From Rhizobium sp. Q54 (GTDB lineage Bacteria; Pseudomonadota; Alphaproteobacteria; ATCC43930; CGMCC-115725): a stretch of 64,000 nucleotides of DNA. A program made the translations under genes and the position numbers. A model generated the notes under the pieces. The model searched no databases. It was given only the letters and a program-made list of their open reading frames with translations, and was not told the DNA's origin. The stretch covers positions 1 to 64,000 of the forward strand of contig CAMATN010000008.1 in assembly GCA_945861155.1 (NCBI GenBank), in the 5' to 3' direction. Shown here one piece after another: positions 30,583 through 40,596 of the stretch (its first letter is position 1; each line of letters starts with the position of its first letter).

Positions 30583-32118
30583 ATGGGCGGCGCGCTCACC
30601 CCTGCCCGGTTCCGCAATCTCGGCGACGCGATCGAGCGCGCGGGCGATCCCGACGCCACCGCGATCATCGATCTTGGCGGCGATAAGGCGCCGCTTCACT
30701 ACAGCTATCGCGAGTTCGACGCGCTCGCCGACGCGGTGGCGCGCGGGTTGCTGGCGCGGGGCCTCGAACCCGGCCAGCGGATCGCGATCCTCTCGGCCAA
30801 CCGCGCCGAGTTCCTCGCCGGTTTTCTCGGCAGCATGCGGGCGGGGCTCGTCGCCGTGCCGATCAACTGGAAACTGCCGGCGGCGACCGTCGCGGCCATC
30901 TTGCGCGATTGCGATGCAAAGCTGGTGCTGTGCGACAGCGCGCGCCGGATGCTGTGCCCGGCCGATCTGCCGCGCTTTGTTTTCGGGGAGAATTTCGACG
31001 AATTGCTCGATCCCGGACCGTTCCGCGCGGTCGATCCCGACCCGGCCGCTCCGGCGATGTTCCTCTATACGTCCGGGTCGAGCGGCCGGCCGAAGGGGGT
31101 CGTGCTGTCGCACCAGAGCCATTTGTGGGTCGTCGAGATGCGGCGTCGCGCCGCCGGGCTGCCGCCCGAGCGTCCGCTGGTCGCCGCGCCGCTTTACCAC
31201 ATGAACGCGCTGGCGGTGTCGCAGGCAGCATTCGCCCAGCATGATACGGTCATCCTGCTGCCGGGCTTTACGGCCGCCAGCTATATCGCCGCGGCGAGCG
31301 CCCATCGCGCGACGGCGCTGACCTCGGTACCGACGATGATCGCGATGATGTTGCGCGAACCGGAGCTGCTGGAGCGCCACGATCTGTCGTCGGTGCGCGC
31401 GGTGCGGATGGGCTCGGCGCCGGTCTCACCGGGCTTGATGGAGGCGGTTCGGCGGCGCTTTCCGGGCGCCACTGTCGGCAACGCCTATGGCACGACCGAG
31501 GCCGGCCCGATCGTCTTCGCGCCCGATCCCGGCGGCCGGCCGACCCCGGATCTGTCGGTCGGCGTCGCGCATCCGCGGGTCGAGTTGCGGCTGGCGTCGG
31601 GGGGTGACCGCGCCGCCGCCGAGGGCGTCCTCGAGATGCGCTGCCCGGCGCTGATGAATTGCTACCACGATTTGCCGGAGGCGAGCGCGCGGGCGATGAC
31701 CGGCGATGGTTTCTATGTCACCGGCGATGTGTTCCGGCGCGACGGCGAAGGGTTTTATTTTTTTGTCGGGCGAGAAGACGACATGTTCGTCAGCGGCGGC
31801 GAAAACGTCTATCCCGGCGAGGTCGAGAAATTGTTGGAACGCCATCCCGACATCCACCAGGCCGTGGTGGTGCCGGTCGATGACGAGTTGAAGTACAAGA
31901 AGCCGGTGGCGTTTGTCGTGCCGCGGCCGGGCGCCGTGCCGAGCGAGGATCAGGTAAAAGAATTCGCATTGGCCAACGCGGCGCCCTACCTGCACCCGCG
32001 CCGGGTGTGGTTTCTCGCCGAGATGCCGCTCGCCGGCACCAACAAGATCGACCGCCGCGCCCTCGCCGACCGCGCCGCCGAGTTGCTGTCCAATTCATCG
32101 GAACGGGATCGGAAGTAG
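30583..32118 (+). CDS. AMP-binding acyl-CoA synthetase/ligase
   Basis: [61 protein letters not shown]. Confidence 0.95.
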   Translation: MGGALTPARFRNLGDAIERAGDPDATAIIDLGGDKAPLHYSYREFDALADAVARGLLARGLEPGQRIAILSANRAEFLAGFLGSMRAGLVAVPINWKLPAATVAAILRDCDAKLVLCDSARRMLCPADLPRFVFGENFDELLDPGPFRAVDPDPAAPAMFLYTSGSSGRPKGVVLSHQSHLWVVEMRRRAAGLPPERPLVAAPLYHMNALAVSQAAFAQHDTVILLPGFTAASYIAAASAHRATALTSVPTMIAMMLREPELLERHDLSSVRAVRMGSAPVSPGLMEAVRRRFPGATVGNAYGTTEAGPIVFAPDPGGRPTPDLSVGVAHPRVELRLASGGDRAAAEGVLEMRCPALMNCYHDLPEASARAMTGDGFYVTGDVFRRDGEGFYFFVGREDDMFVSGGENVYPGEVEKLLERHPDIHQAVVVPVDDELKYKKPVAFVVPRPGAVPSEDQVKEFALANAAPYLHPRRVWFLAEMPLAGTNKIDRRALADRAAELLSNSSERDRK

Positions 32119-32152
32119 ATGTGATGTATCGAGTAGTACCTGGATCAACGCT

Positions 32153-32265
32153 GCGTCCTTCGAGACGGCCGCTTCGCAGCCTCCGCAGGCTGAGATAGGT
32201 CTTTATGCCACATACAAATATTCCTCATCCTGAGGAGCGCCCGAAGGGCGCGTCTCGAAGGACGC
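32153..32265. repeat. Dispersed palindromic repeat family B, copy 1
   Basis: gcgtccttcgagacggccgcttcg...cctcatcctgaggagcgcccgaagggcgcgtctcgaaggacgc. Confidence 0.85.
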
Positions 32266-32302
32266 GGGATGGAATTGCAGCCGGCCGTTTCGGAGTCACC
32301 CG

Positions 32303-33313
32303 ATGAAAGCGTGCGTGTTGCGCGAACACGGCGAGGGCGGGCTGCGCTATGAGACCGATTTCCCCGATCCGGCGCCGGGCGAGGGCGATGTCGTCGTGCG
32401 GGTGCGTGCCGCCTCGCTCAATTACCACGATGTGTTCACCCGGCGCGGCATGCCGGGGATCCGGATCGCGATGCCGGCGATCATGGGGCTCGACGTCGCC
32501 GGCGAGATCGCCGCGATCGGCCCCGGAGTCACGGGTTGGAAGCTCGGAGACCGCGTCGTCGGCGATCCGATCAACCGGGTCGAGGGCGGCCTCGTCGGCG
32601 AGACCGTGCATGGCGGCCTTGCCGAGTATTGCCGGCTGCGCGCGCACCAGCTCGTGGCGATCCCGCAGGGCGTCAGTTTCGAGCAGGCCGCCGCGCTGCC
32701 CTGCGCCTACGGCACGGCGCGGCGCATGATGCACACCAACGGCCATGTCGCCGCTGGCGAGAAAGTGCTGATCCTCGGCGCCTCGGGCGGCGTTGGGGTG
32801 TGTTGCGTGCAGCTCACCAAAGCGGCCGGCGCCACCGTTATCGCCGCCACCAGTTCGCCGGAGAAGGCGGCGCGGCTGCGCGCGCTCGGCGCCGACCACA
32901 CGATCGATTACGCCGCCGAGGATTTCGTCAAGCAGGTCCAGGCGCTTTACGGCAAGCCAGTGCGGCGCGGGCCGGGCAGCGACAACGGCGTCGATGTCGT
33001 GGTCAACTACACCGGCGGCGACACCTGGACCCGAAGCCTGCGGGTCCTCAAGGTCGGCGGCCGGATGCTGACCTGCGGCGCGACCGCCGGCTATGACCCG
33101 CCCGAGGACATCCGCTTTATCTGGACCTTCGAATTGCAGATCCTGGGATCGAACGGCTGGGCGCGCGAGGACATCGCGGCGCTGCTCGACATGGTGCGGG
33201 CCGGCCGGCTCGAAGCCGTCGTCGACGCGACCTTCCCGCTGGAACGCGCGCCGGAAGCGCTGGACCGCCTCGAACAGCGCCAGGTTTTCGGGAAGCTGGT
33301 GATCACGCCATGA
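32303..33313 (+). CDS. Zinc-type alcohol dehydrogenase / quinone oxidoreductase (MDR)
   Basis: AASLNYHDVFTRRGMPG; GLDVAGEIAAIGPGVTGWKLGDRVV; VLILGASGGVGVCCVQLTKAAGATVIA. Confidence 0.95.
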   Translation: MKACVLREHGEGGLRYETDFPDPAPGEGDVVVRVRAASLNYHDVFTRRGMPGIRIAMPAIMGLDVAGEIAAIGPGVTGWKLGDRVVGDPINRVEGGLVGETVHGGLAEYCRLRAHQLVAIPQGVSFEQAAALPCAYGTARRMMHTNGHVAAGEKVLILGASGGVGVCCVQLTKAAGATVIAATSSPEKAARLRALGADHTIDYAAEDFVKQVQALYGKPVRRGPGSDNGVDVVVNYTGGDTWTRSLRVLKVGGRMLTCGATAGYDPPEDIRFIWTFELQILGSNGWAREDIAALLDMVRAGRLEAVVDATFPLERAPEALDRLEQRQVFGKLVITP

Positions 33314-33741
33314 ACTCCTCAGCGAGCACGCCGCCTCTGAGCCGCGATGAACTGCAGGAGCGCCTGGCCCAATCCGCGTTTATCAGCTTCCTGAACCTGA
33401 CCGTCCTCTCGGCCGACCCCGATACGCAGCAGGTGGTCATGCGCGCCGGGATGCGCCCCGAATTCGAACGCCTCAAGGGCAGCGGCCAGTGGCACGGCGG
33501 CCCGATCGCGGCGGTGATCGACACGGTCGGTGATTATGCGCTGGTCATGCTGCTCGGCCGGCCGCTGCCGACGGTCAATTTCCGGGTCGATTACCTGCGG
33601 CCGGCGATCGACACGGCGCTGATCGTCACGGCCACTGTGCGGCGCAACGGCCGGCAGTTCGGGATCGTCGATGTCGATGTGGCGAACGAGGCCGGACAAT
33701 TGCTGGCGATCGGACGCGCCACCTACGCCACCGCGACCTGA
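33310..33741 (+). CDS. PaaI-type hotdog thioesterase
   Basis: QWHGGPIAAVIDTVGDYALVMLLGRPLPTVNFRVDYLRPA. Confidence 0.9.
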   Translation: MNSSASTPPLSRDELQERLAQSAFISFLNLTVLSADPDTQQVVMRAGMRPEFERLKGSGQWHGGPIAAVIDTVGDYALVMLLGRPLPTVNFRVDYLRPAIDTALIVTATVRRNGRQFGIVDVDVANEAGQLLAIGRATYATAT

Positions 33742-33755
33742 CATCGGGCGCCGCC

Positions 33756-34748
33756 ATGAAGCTCGGGGTCCTGCAATTCTTCAGCTGGCCGGAGCGGCGG
33801 GTCGATCTCGCCACGGTCTATGCCCGCGCGATGCAGCGGATCGAGATCATGGACCAGACCGGCTTCGACGCGGTGTGGCTCGCCGAGCATCATTTCAGCA
33901 GCTTCAGCGTGTGCCCGTCGGTCCACATGATGGGGATGCTGGCCGCCGCCCGGACGACGCGGCTGCGCATCGGCACCGGGGTGTCGCTGGCGCCGTTCTA
34001 TCACCCGCTGCGCCTCGCCGAGGAGGTGGCGCTGCTCGACGTCTTGTCGGGCGGGCGGGTCAATTGGGGCGCCGGGCGCGGTTTTGCCCGGGTCGAGTTC
34101 GACAATTTCGGGGTGCCTCCGCAAGAAAGCACGTCGCGCTTTCACGAGACGGTGGACATCGTGCTGCGCGCCTGGACGCAGGAAAAGCTCAGTTTTGCCG
34201 GCGAGCATTTTCGCTTCGACAATGTGGAAGTGCTACCGAAGCCGATGCAGCTGCCGCATCCGCCGGTCTGGATGGCGGCGACCTCTGAGAGCGCGATCGA
34301 ATGGGCGGCCGGGCGCGGCTTCTCGATCCTGTTGGACCCGCATGCCGCGCACCGCGACATCGGCCATAAGCGGCGGTTTTACGCCGAGCAGCTGAACGCG
34401 GCCGGGTTTTCGATCGAGGGACGCGACCTGCCGGTGGCTCGGCTGCTGGCGCTCGGCCAGACCAGCGAGGCGGCCGCCGAGGTCGCGCGGCGCGGCGCGC
34501 AATGGATCGTCGATTCGTATTTCGGCGCGCGCCACCGGCCGGTCGGCATCACCGATCCGAACGCGCCCGGAACCGACCCGGTGCAGCGCTATCTCGACGA
34601 GGTCATCCTGCACGGGACCCCCGAGGCGGTGCTCGACCAGATCCTGCGTTTGCGCGAGGAGATCGGCCTCGACTACCTGTTATGCGCGCCGCTCAGCCAC
34701 GAGACGTTCATGATGCTGACCGAAAAGATCCTGCCCCGCCTGCCGTAG
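33756..34748 (+). CDS. LLM-class flavin-dependent oxidoreductase
   Basis: GFDAVWLAEHHFSSFSVCPSVHMMGMLAAARTTRLRIGTGVSLAPFYHPLRLAEEVALLDVLSGGRVNWGAGRG. Confidence 0.95.
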   Translation: MKLGVLQFFSWPERRVDLATVYARAMQRIEIMDQTGFDAVWLAEHHFSSFSVCPSVHMMGMLAAARTTRLRIGTGVSLAPFYHPLRLAEEVALLDVLSGGRVNWGAGRGFARVEFDNFGVPPQESTSRFHETVDIVLRAWTQEKLSFAGEHFRFDNVEVLPKPMQLPHPPVWMAATSESAIEWAAGRGFSILLDPHAAHRDIGHKRRFYAEQLNAAGFSIEGRDLPVARLLALGQTSEAAAEVARRGAQWIVDSYFGARHRPVGITDPNAPGTDPVQRYLDEVILHGTPEAVLDQILRLREEIGLDYLLCAPLSHETFMMLTEKILPRLP

Positions 34749-34864
34749 TCCGCCGCTTCGCGCGATATGCGAAAAAATCCGTCCAAATTAAATCCCTGGG
34801 GTGAATCGGAACGGGGCTTGGCAAATCCCGTTTTCGACTAGAGCAACAACCGCAGGAGCGCGCT

Positions 34865-35254
34865 ATGCGAACCGATACGATGACCGACGGCGCCCGCCCG
34901 GTCGAAATGGATGAAACCCACCGCCTGATCTCGTCCGACAAGGTCGATGGCACCGAGGTCTACAACCGCAACGGCGATCATCTCGGCGAAGTCGATCACA
35001 TGATGATCGACAAGTATACTGGACACGTCGAATACTGCGTGATGTCGTTCGGTGGATTTCTCGGCATCGGTGAGAGCTATCATCCGCTGCCGTGGAAGTC
35101 GCTGTCCTACGACACCGCGATGGGCGGGTACGCGGTCGATTGCGACCGCTCGCGCCTCGAACGGGCGCCGCGTTACACCGCGAGCAGCACCCCCGACTGG
35201 TCGGACCGCGCCTATCGCTCGAAGGTCGACGAATACTGGATCCCGCCGGTCTGA
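34865..35254 (+). CDS. PRC-barrel domain protein
   Basis: LISSDKVDGTEVYNRNGDHLGEVDHMMIDKYTGHVEYCVMSFGGFLGIGESYHPLPWKSLSYD. Confidence 0.95.
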   Translation: MRTDTMTDGARPVEMDETHRLISSDKVDGTEVYNRNGDHLGEVDHMMIDKYTGHVEYCVMSFGGFLGIGESYHPLPWKSLSYDTAMGGYAVDCDRSRLERAPRYTASSTPDWSDRAYRSKVDEYWIPPV

Positions 35255-35281
35255 TCGATCCGGCCATAGTTGTTGACGATT

Positions 35282-35309
35282 GGCGGCCACCCTCGGGTGG
35301 CCGCTTTCG
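35282..35309 (+). terminator. Intrinsic terminator-like hairpin after PRC-barrel gene
   Basis: gcggccaccc-tc-gggtggccgc followed by tttcgttt. Confidence 0.7.
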
Positions 35310-35409
35310 TTTGACTGACGCGGGGAGATCACGCGGGGGGAGATCACGCGGGCTTGAGCTCGGTCGGCTTCCTGCTATCTTCATCGACAGATATTTTCCG
35401 CCAAGGCAC

Positions 35410-35667
35410 ATGATGGCTCTGAACATCAAGGATCCGGTGACGGAAAAATCGGTTCGCGAGCTTGCCTCCGCGACCGGCGAAACGGTCACGATGGCGGTAC
35501 GCAAAGCCGCCGAAGAGCGGTTGGCGCGCGTCCGGCGCGAACGGCCGGGGGGCGGCCTTGCCGCTGAAATCATGGAAATTGGCCGCCGGTGCGCCGCCTT
35601 GCCTGACCTCGATACGCGCAATGCTGACGAGATCCTCGGCTACGACGAATGGGGATTGCCATCCTGA
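35410..35667 (+). CDS. vapB: VapB-family type II antitoxin
   Basis: MMALNIKDPVTEKSVRELASATGETVTMAVRKAAEERL; overlaps the vapC start. Confidence 0.85.
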   Translation: MMALNIKDPVTEKSVRELASATGETVTMAVRKAAEERLARVRRERPGGGLAAEIMEIGRRCAALPDLDTRNADEILGYDEWGLPS

Positions 35668-36068
35668 TCGCCATCGACACCTCCGCCCTCGTCTCGGTGC
35701 TGTTGAACGAGGAGAGCGCGGTGCAAGTGGCGCAGGCGATGGATCGCAGCGCATCGCGCCTTCTCTCCGCAGCGAATCTTCTCGAAGCGACGATGGTGAT
35801 CGAGAGCCGCAAAGGCGAGGCCGGCGGGCGCGAATTCGATCTGCTGCTTTACCGCACCGGGATCGAAATCGTACCAGTCGATCAAGATCAGGCGGAAATA
35901 GCACGCTTGGCATGGCGGCGCTTTGGCAGGGGACGCCACCCGGCTGCATTGAATTACGGTGATTGCTTCGCCTATGCGCTGGCCAGGAGCCGGCGGGCGC
36001 CGCTGCTGTTTGTCGGCAATGATTTCACGCGAACCGATATCGAACCCGTGCCGCTGGGTTCGGTGTAG
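35649..36068 (+). CDS. vapC: VapC-family PIN-domain toxin
   Basis: LIAIDTSALVSVLLNEE; SAANLLEATMVIESR; RHPAALNYGDCFAYALARSRRAPLLFVGNDFTRTDI. Confidence 0.95.
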   Translation: MGIAILIAIDTSALVSVLLNEESAVQVAQAMDRSASRLLSAANLLEATMVIESRKGEAGGREFDLLLYRTGIEIVPVDQDQAEIARLAWRRFGRGRHPAALNYGDCFAYALARSRRAPLLFVGNDFTRTDIEPVPLGSV

Positions 36069-36174
36069 AGCGTTCGGTCCGGCGATCCGGCCTCGCTCTC
36101 GTTGCCCGCGCATCTCGTTGCCCGCGCCGAGCGGGCTGCCTATCATCGGTGTTCCGATCCGAAGGAGGCAACTC

Positions 36175-36567
36175 GTGGAAAAACGGCGCAGCATCGAGGT
36201 TTCCGGCGTCAAGCACGTCAATCCGATTCCCGCCGCCTGCCGGCGCGGGCCGTTCGTGGTGTCGGGCGCGATCTCGGGCGCCGATCCGGAGACCGGCAAG
36301 GTTCCGGCCGACCTCGACGCGCAATGCCGGCAGATGTTCGAGAATGTCCGCCGGGTCATTACCGCCGCCGGCGGGACGCCCGAGGACATCGTCAAGATGA
36401 CAGTTTGGATCGCCGACCGCGCCTTGCGTCCGGCGATGAACAAGTACTGGGTCGAGATGTTTCCCGATCCGCATTCGCGCCCGGCACGGCACACGGTCGC
36501 CCACGCTGATTTCACGCCGCCGATGCAGATCCAATGCGACCTTCTCGCCGTGATCGGCGAGGGCTGA
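36175..36567 (+). CDS. RidA/YjgF family protein
   Basis: GPFVVSGAISGADPETGKVPADLDAQCRQMFENVRRVITAAGGTPEDIVKMTVWI; GTG start after GGAGGC. Confidence 0.9.
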   Translation: MEKRRSIEVSGVKHVNPIPAACRRGPFVVSGAISGADPETGKVPADLDAQCRQMFENVRRVITAAGGTPEDIVKMTVWIADRALRPAMNKYWVEMFPDPHSRPARHTVAHADFTPPMQIQCDLLAVIGEG

Positions 36568-36649
36568 GCTGCATCAAGAGCGAGCGTGCTCCGAGACGCG
36601 CCCTCGGCGCTTCTCAGCATGGACAAACCACAAGGCCAGGAACCGCGAT

Positions 36650-37194
36650 ATGCGAATCATATTTTGTATAATTGCGGCAAACCTCATGATTACTCCAGGA
36701 TCCTTCGCTCGTGCTGAGAGCACGGGTGAGGCTCTGAAAGCGTTCGGGTTAATTGGTACGTGGTCGCAAGATTGTGCGGCCAAACGGGGCTTGGGAGCAT
36801 TCGGGTAACATACTCTGTTCCGATGATTGGTAACCCAAAGATGGTGTCGTTGGAGCCGTCAAATCCAACTGGGACGATGTATGCAGATATCACTCAGGCG
36901 GCCAGAATAACGGGCGAAAAACTTCGACTCAACCTGAGTGTGACAAAAATTATTCAGAGTGCAAATAAAAGTATAGAGGCAAGCGCAATCCCAGCCGAAA
37001 TACGGGAGCACGAGGAACTTATTTACAGAACAGGAAATAAAGTCAGGAAGTTGAGCGGGCTTAGTGCGTTTGGTCAGCGCTTCGAAGTCAGGGGCAGTGG
37101 GGAGCTTTATGTTCTCAATGCGGGCCACTGGGCAAAAGCAGGCAATATTGCGATCGACGATCCGCGTCTGGTATGGGAACGGTGTCTTGACTAG
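36650..37194 (+). pseudogene. Putative secreted protein gene, split by an apparent frameshift
   Basis: 36650-36808 encodes MRIIFCIIAANLMITPGSFARAESTGEALKAFGLIGTWSQDCAAKRG...*. The frame resumes as ...RVTYSVPMIGNPKMVSLEP...LVWERCLD to 37194. Confidence 0.5.
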
Positions 37195-37229
37195 CATTTG
37201 AGCGGCCGCTGCGTGAGGAGCAATACCAC

Positions 37230-38396
37230 ATGAAAATCGCCGCCATCCACACCATTGCGCTGTCCTGCCCGTGCGACCCGCCTTACGCCAGCGCCTCCGG
37301 GGTCCAGTCGCGGCGCGGTGCGCTGCTGGTCGAGGTCGAGACCGATAACGGCATTGTCGGCATCGGCGAGAGCGGCCTCGGCGGCGGCGTGACCGCGACC
37401 GTCATCGAAAAGGATCTGGCGCCGATGCTGATCGGCGAGGACCCGCTGATGATCGAGGGGCTGTGGCAGAAGATGTTCGCGCGCACCCGGCAATACGGCC
37501 GGGGCGGGGTCGTCATGCAGGGAATGAGCGGCATCGACATCGCGCTATGGGACATCGCCGGCAAGGTCGCGAAGATGCCGGTGTACAAGCTGCTCGGCGC
37601 CTGCCGCGACCGGGTCGAGGCCTATGCCAGCGGCGGCTTCTACCAGGAGGGCAAGTCCGCCGCCGATCTCGCCGGCGAGGCCGAAGGCTATAGGGCTCGC
37701 GGCTTCAAGGGCATGAAGATGAAGATCGGCCGCAACCCGTCGACCCAGACCCATCTGCGCCAGCTGATCGGCAATACCGGGTTCTGCGAGGTCGATCCGA
37801 GCGAGGACCTCGCGCGGGTCGCCGCGGTGCGCGCGGCGCTGGGACCGCGCGCCAAGCTGATGGTCGACGTCAATTGCGCCTGGAGCCCGGCTTTCGCGAT
37901 CGAAATGGGCCGCGCGATGGAGCCCTACAATCTCTACTGGATCGAGGAGCCGGTCGCGACCGACGACATCGAGGGCAGCGCCAAGGTGGCCGATGCGCTC
38001 GCCACCCCGATCGCCGGCTACGAGACCGAGATGGGCCTCTATCGGTTCCGCGAGCTGATCGGCCGTGGCGCCGTCGACATCGTGCAGATCGACGTCGCCT
38101 GGTCGGGCGGGTTCTCGGAAGGCCGCCGCATCGCCGCCTATGCCCAGGCGCATCACCGCATGGTCGCGCCGCATGCATTTGCCGGCGCGGTGCTGCTGAT
38201 GGCCTCGCTGCATTTCGCCGCCGCGATCCCGAACGGCCTCGTCCTCGAATGGGACCAGAACCCCAACGCGATCCGCGATGAGTTGCTGAAGGAGGGGCTG
38301 CGGCTCGAAAGCGACGGCACGATCAAATTGCCGGAACGGCCCGGTCTCGGCATCGAGCTCGACCGCGCCGCGGTCGACCGTTACCGGGCCGGCTGA
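37230..38396 (+). CDS. Mandelate racemase/muconate lactonizing enzyme family (enolase superfamily)
   Basis: GMSGIDIALWDIAGKVAKMPVYKLLGA; KLMVDVNCAWSP; YWIEEPVATDD; HAFAGAVLLMASLHFAAAIPNG. Confidence 0.95.
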   Translation: MKIAAIHTIALSCPCDPPYASASGVQSRRGALLVEVETDNGIVGIGESGLGGGVTATVIEKDLAPMLIGEDPLMIEGLWQKMFARTRQYGRGGVVMQGMSGIDIALWDIAGKVAKMPVYKLLGACRDRVEAYASGGFYQEGKSAADLAGEAEGYRARGFKGMKMKIGRNPSTQTHLRQLIGNTGFCEVDPSEDLARVAAVRAALGPRAKLMVDVNCAWSPAFAIEMGRAMEPYNLYWIEEPVATDDIEGSAKVADALATPIAGYETEMGLYRFRELIGRGAVDIVQIDVAWSGGFSEGRRIAAYAQAHHRMVAPHAFAGAVLLMASLHFAAAIPNGLVLEWDQNPNAIRDELLKEGLRLESDGTIKLPERPGLGIELDRAAVDRYRAG

Positions 38397-38403
38397 GGGT
38401 GCC

Positions 38404-38850
38404 ATGCCCGGGGATGTGCTGTTTACGATCGGCTACGAGAAGGCGCGGTTGGCGGATGTCGTCGCAACGCTGACGGCGTCCGGCGTTACGACGCTGATCG
38501 ACGTGCGCGACCGGCCGATCTCGCGCCGGCCCGGCTTTTCGAAGCGCCAGCTCGCCGCGTCGGTCGAGGAAGCGGGAATCCGATATCTCCATTTGCAGGC
38601 GCTCGGCACCCCGCCCGAGGGTCGCGAAGCCAACCGGCGGCGCGACTGGCCGCGCTTTTGGGCGATTGTCGAGGCTCGGCTCGCCACCGCCGAGGCCGAG
38701 CTGGCGTTGCACGAGGCCGCCGCGGTGGCGCGGCACGGCGCGAGCTGCCTCATTTGCTACGAAGCGGACTGGCGCTGCTGCCATCGCCTGCGGGTAGGCG
38801 AGATCCTCGCCGGCCGGCACGGCTTCGCGGTCCGACACCTGAGCGTGTGA
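38404..38850 (+). CDS. DUF488 family protein
   Basis: LFTIGYEKARLADVVATLTASGVTTLIDVRDRPISRRPGFSKRQLA; CLICYEADWRCCHR. Confidence 0.9.
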   Translation: MPGDVLFTIGYEKARLADVVATLTASGVTTLIDVRDRPISRRPGFSKRQLAASVEEAGIRYLHLQALGTPPEGREANRRRDWPRFWAIVEARLATAEAELALHEAAAVARHGASCLICYEADWRCCHRLRVGEILAGRHGFAVRHLSV

Positions 38851-38882
38851 ATGAGTTGGCGTTTGGCTGGATCAGCGCCGTC

Positions 38883-38996
38883 GCGTCCTTCGAGACGCCC
38901 GCGTCGCGGGCTCCTCAGGATGAGGTTCTTTCTTAATGCCATCAAAGATATACCGTCATCCTGAGGAGGCGCGAAGCGCCGTCTCGAAGGACGCGG
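38883..38996. repeat. Dispersed palindromic repeat family B, copy 2
   Basis: gcgtccttcgagacgcccgcgtcgcgggctcctcaggatgagg...catcctgaggaggcgcgaagcgccgtctcgaaggacgc. Confidence 0.85.
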
Positions 38997-39056
38997 GATC
39001 GTGTTGCAGCCGGTCTTTTGCCGCTCGCTGGACGAGCCATTGGGTAGGGGCAGGCG

Positions 39057-39476
39057 TCATGGATCGGAAACATCGCCGCGCTGCCGTTTGAGCCGGGCGC
39101 GTCGCGCCTTGTCGGCGAGGCGCCGCTCCCGCGCACCGGCGCCGGGCGAGGTCGGCCTTCGGGGTGCGGGCGGGGTCGCGGCGCGGCGGATCAGCGCCAC
39201 GAGGCGGTCGAGCGCGTCCTCACGGTTGCGCGCCTGCGAGCGAAAGCGCTGCGCGGTGATGACCAGGATTCCGTCCTGGGACACGCGCTGACCGCCAAGC
39301 CGCTCCAGCCTCTCGCGCAAGGCCTCCGGCAGCGACGGCGAACGCCTGATGTCGAAGCGCAGCTGCACCGCGCTCGATACCTTGTTGACGTTCTGCCCGC
39401 CCGGTCCCGAGGCGCGGATGAAGCTCTCGCTGATCTCGCTTTCGTCGAGGCCGAGCGTTTCGGTGATAAGGATCAT
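39057..39476 (-). CDS. arfB: Alternative ribosome-rescue factor ArfB (YaeJ-like peptidyl-tRNA hydrolase)
   Basis: SFIRASGPGGQNVNKVSSAVQLRFDI (GGQ motif) and basic tail KARRARLKRQRGD. Confidence 0.9.
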   Translation of the reverse strand: MILITETLGLDESEISESFIRASGPGGQNVNKVSSAVQLRFDIRRSPSLPEALRERLERLGGQRVSQDGILVITAQRFRSQARNREDALDRLVALIRRAATPPAPRRPTSPGAGARERRLADKARRARLKRQRGDVSDP

Positions 39477-39705
39477 GATGATGACGGCTCGCGCGGCAAG
39501 CGGCCATTATCCGCGATATCGAGCAGCCGCGCGAGGCCGCGGGCGGGCGCCCGCCCGGCTCGGGGACAGGCCCGCGACCGAATTAGCACTTCACGGCGGC
39601 CGGGCTGGTAGTGTAAGCCAAGCGCTGTGCGGCGCCCGACCGCCGTCTGGTCATCCTTTGGCAGGTGGCGGGACGGGCGCGGCCGCGTCATTTTCAGGAG
39701 CGAAC

Positions 39706-40578
39706 ATGCCGAGGGTCAGTTACACGGCGCCCGCGACGGTGGACGAAGCCGTCAAGGCGTTGGCCGGCGCCGCCGGCCTGGCGAAAGTACTGTCGGGCGG
39801 GACCGATCTCTTGGTCCAGCTGAAGAGCGGGCGGCTGGCGCCCGAGTTGATCGTCGATATGAAGCGCATCCCGGAAATGATCGGGATCCGCGAGGAGGGT
39901 GAGTTTTTCGTCATCGGCGCGGCGACGCCCGGTGTGATGCTGAGCGCCCACGAGCGGCTCGAACACGCCTTTCCGGGGATCGTCGAGGGGGTCGATTTGA
40001 TCGGCTCGACGCAGATCCAGGGCCGCGCCTCGATCGCCGGCAATCTGTGCAACGCCTCGCCCGCCGCCGACAGCGTGCCGCCGGTCATCGCGGCGCGGGC
40101 GACCGCGGTCATCGCCGGGCCGAACGGCCGGCGCGAGGTGGCGGTCGAGGCGATCGTGATCGGCCCCGGCCGCACTTCGCTCGCCAAGGGCGAGTTCGTC
40201 GTCGAGTTCAAGGTGCCGAAGCCGAAGCCGCGCCAGTGCGACGCCTATCTTCGCTTCATTCCGCGCACCGAGATGGACATCGCGGTGGTCGGTTGCGCGG
40301 TCAACGTGACGCTCGACGCCGGCGGCACCTGCATCGACGCGCGGGTCGTGCTCGGCGCCGTCGCGCCGACCCAGCTGATCGTCGACGAGGCGGCGCAGGC
40401 CCTCATAGGCCACAAGCTCGACGCCGACACGCTGGCCAAGCTCGACTTGGCGGCGCAGCGCGCCTGCAAGCCGATCACCGACAAGCGCGGCACGATCGAG
40501 TACCGCATCAAAATTGCCGGCGTCCTGGCGCGCCGCGCCGCCGCCATCGCCTTCGAACGCGCCGCCGCGCGCGCCTAG
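39706..40578 (+). CDS. Xanthine-oxidase-family FAD-binding (medium) subunit
   Basis: LAKVLSGGTDLLVQLKSGRLAPELIVDMKRIPEM; LIGSTQIQGRASIAGNLCNASPAADSVPPVIA. Confidence 0.95.
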   Translation: MPRVSYTAPATVDEAVKALAGAAGLAKVLSGGTDLLVQLKSGRLAPELIVDMKRIPEMIGIREEGEFFVIGAATPGVMLSAHERLEHAFPGIVEGVDLIGSTQIQGRASIAGNLCNASPAADSVPPVIAARATAVIAGPNGRREVAVEAIVIGPGRTSLAKGEFVVEFKVPKPKPRQCDAYLRFIPRTEMDIAVVGCAVNVTLDAGGTCIDARVVLGAVAPTQLIVDEAAQALIGHKLDADTLAKLDLAAQRACKPITDKRGTIEYRIKIAGVLARRAAAIAFERAAARA

Positions 40579-40596
40579 TTTCGGGAGACTGCGTTA

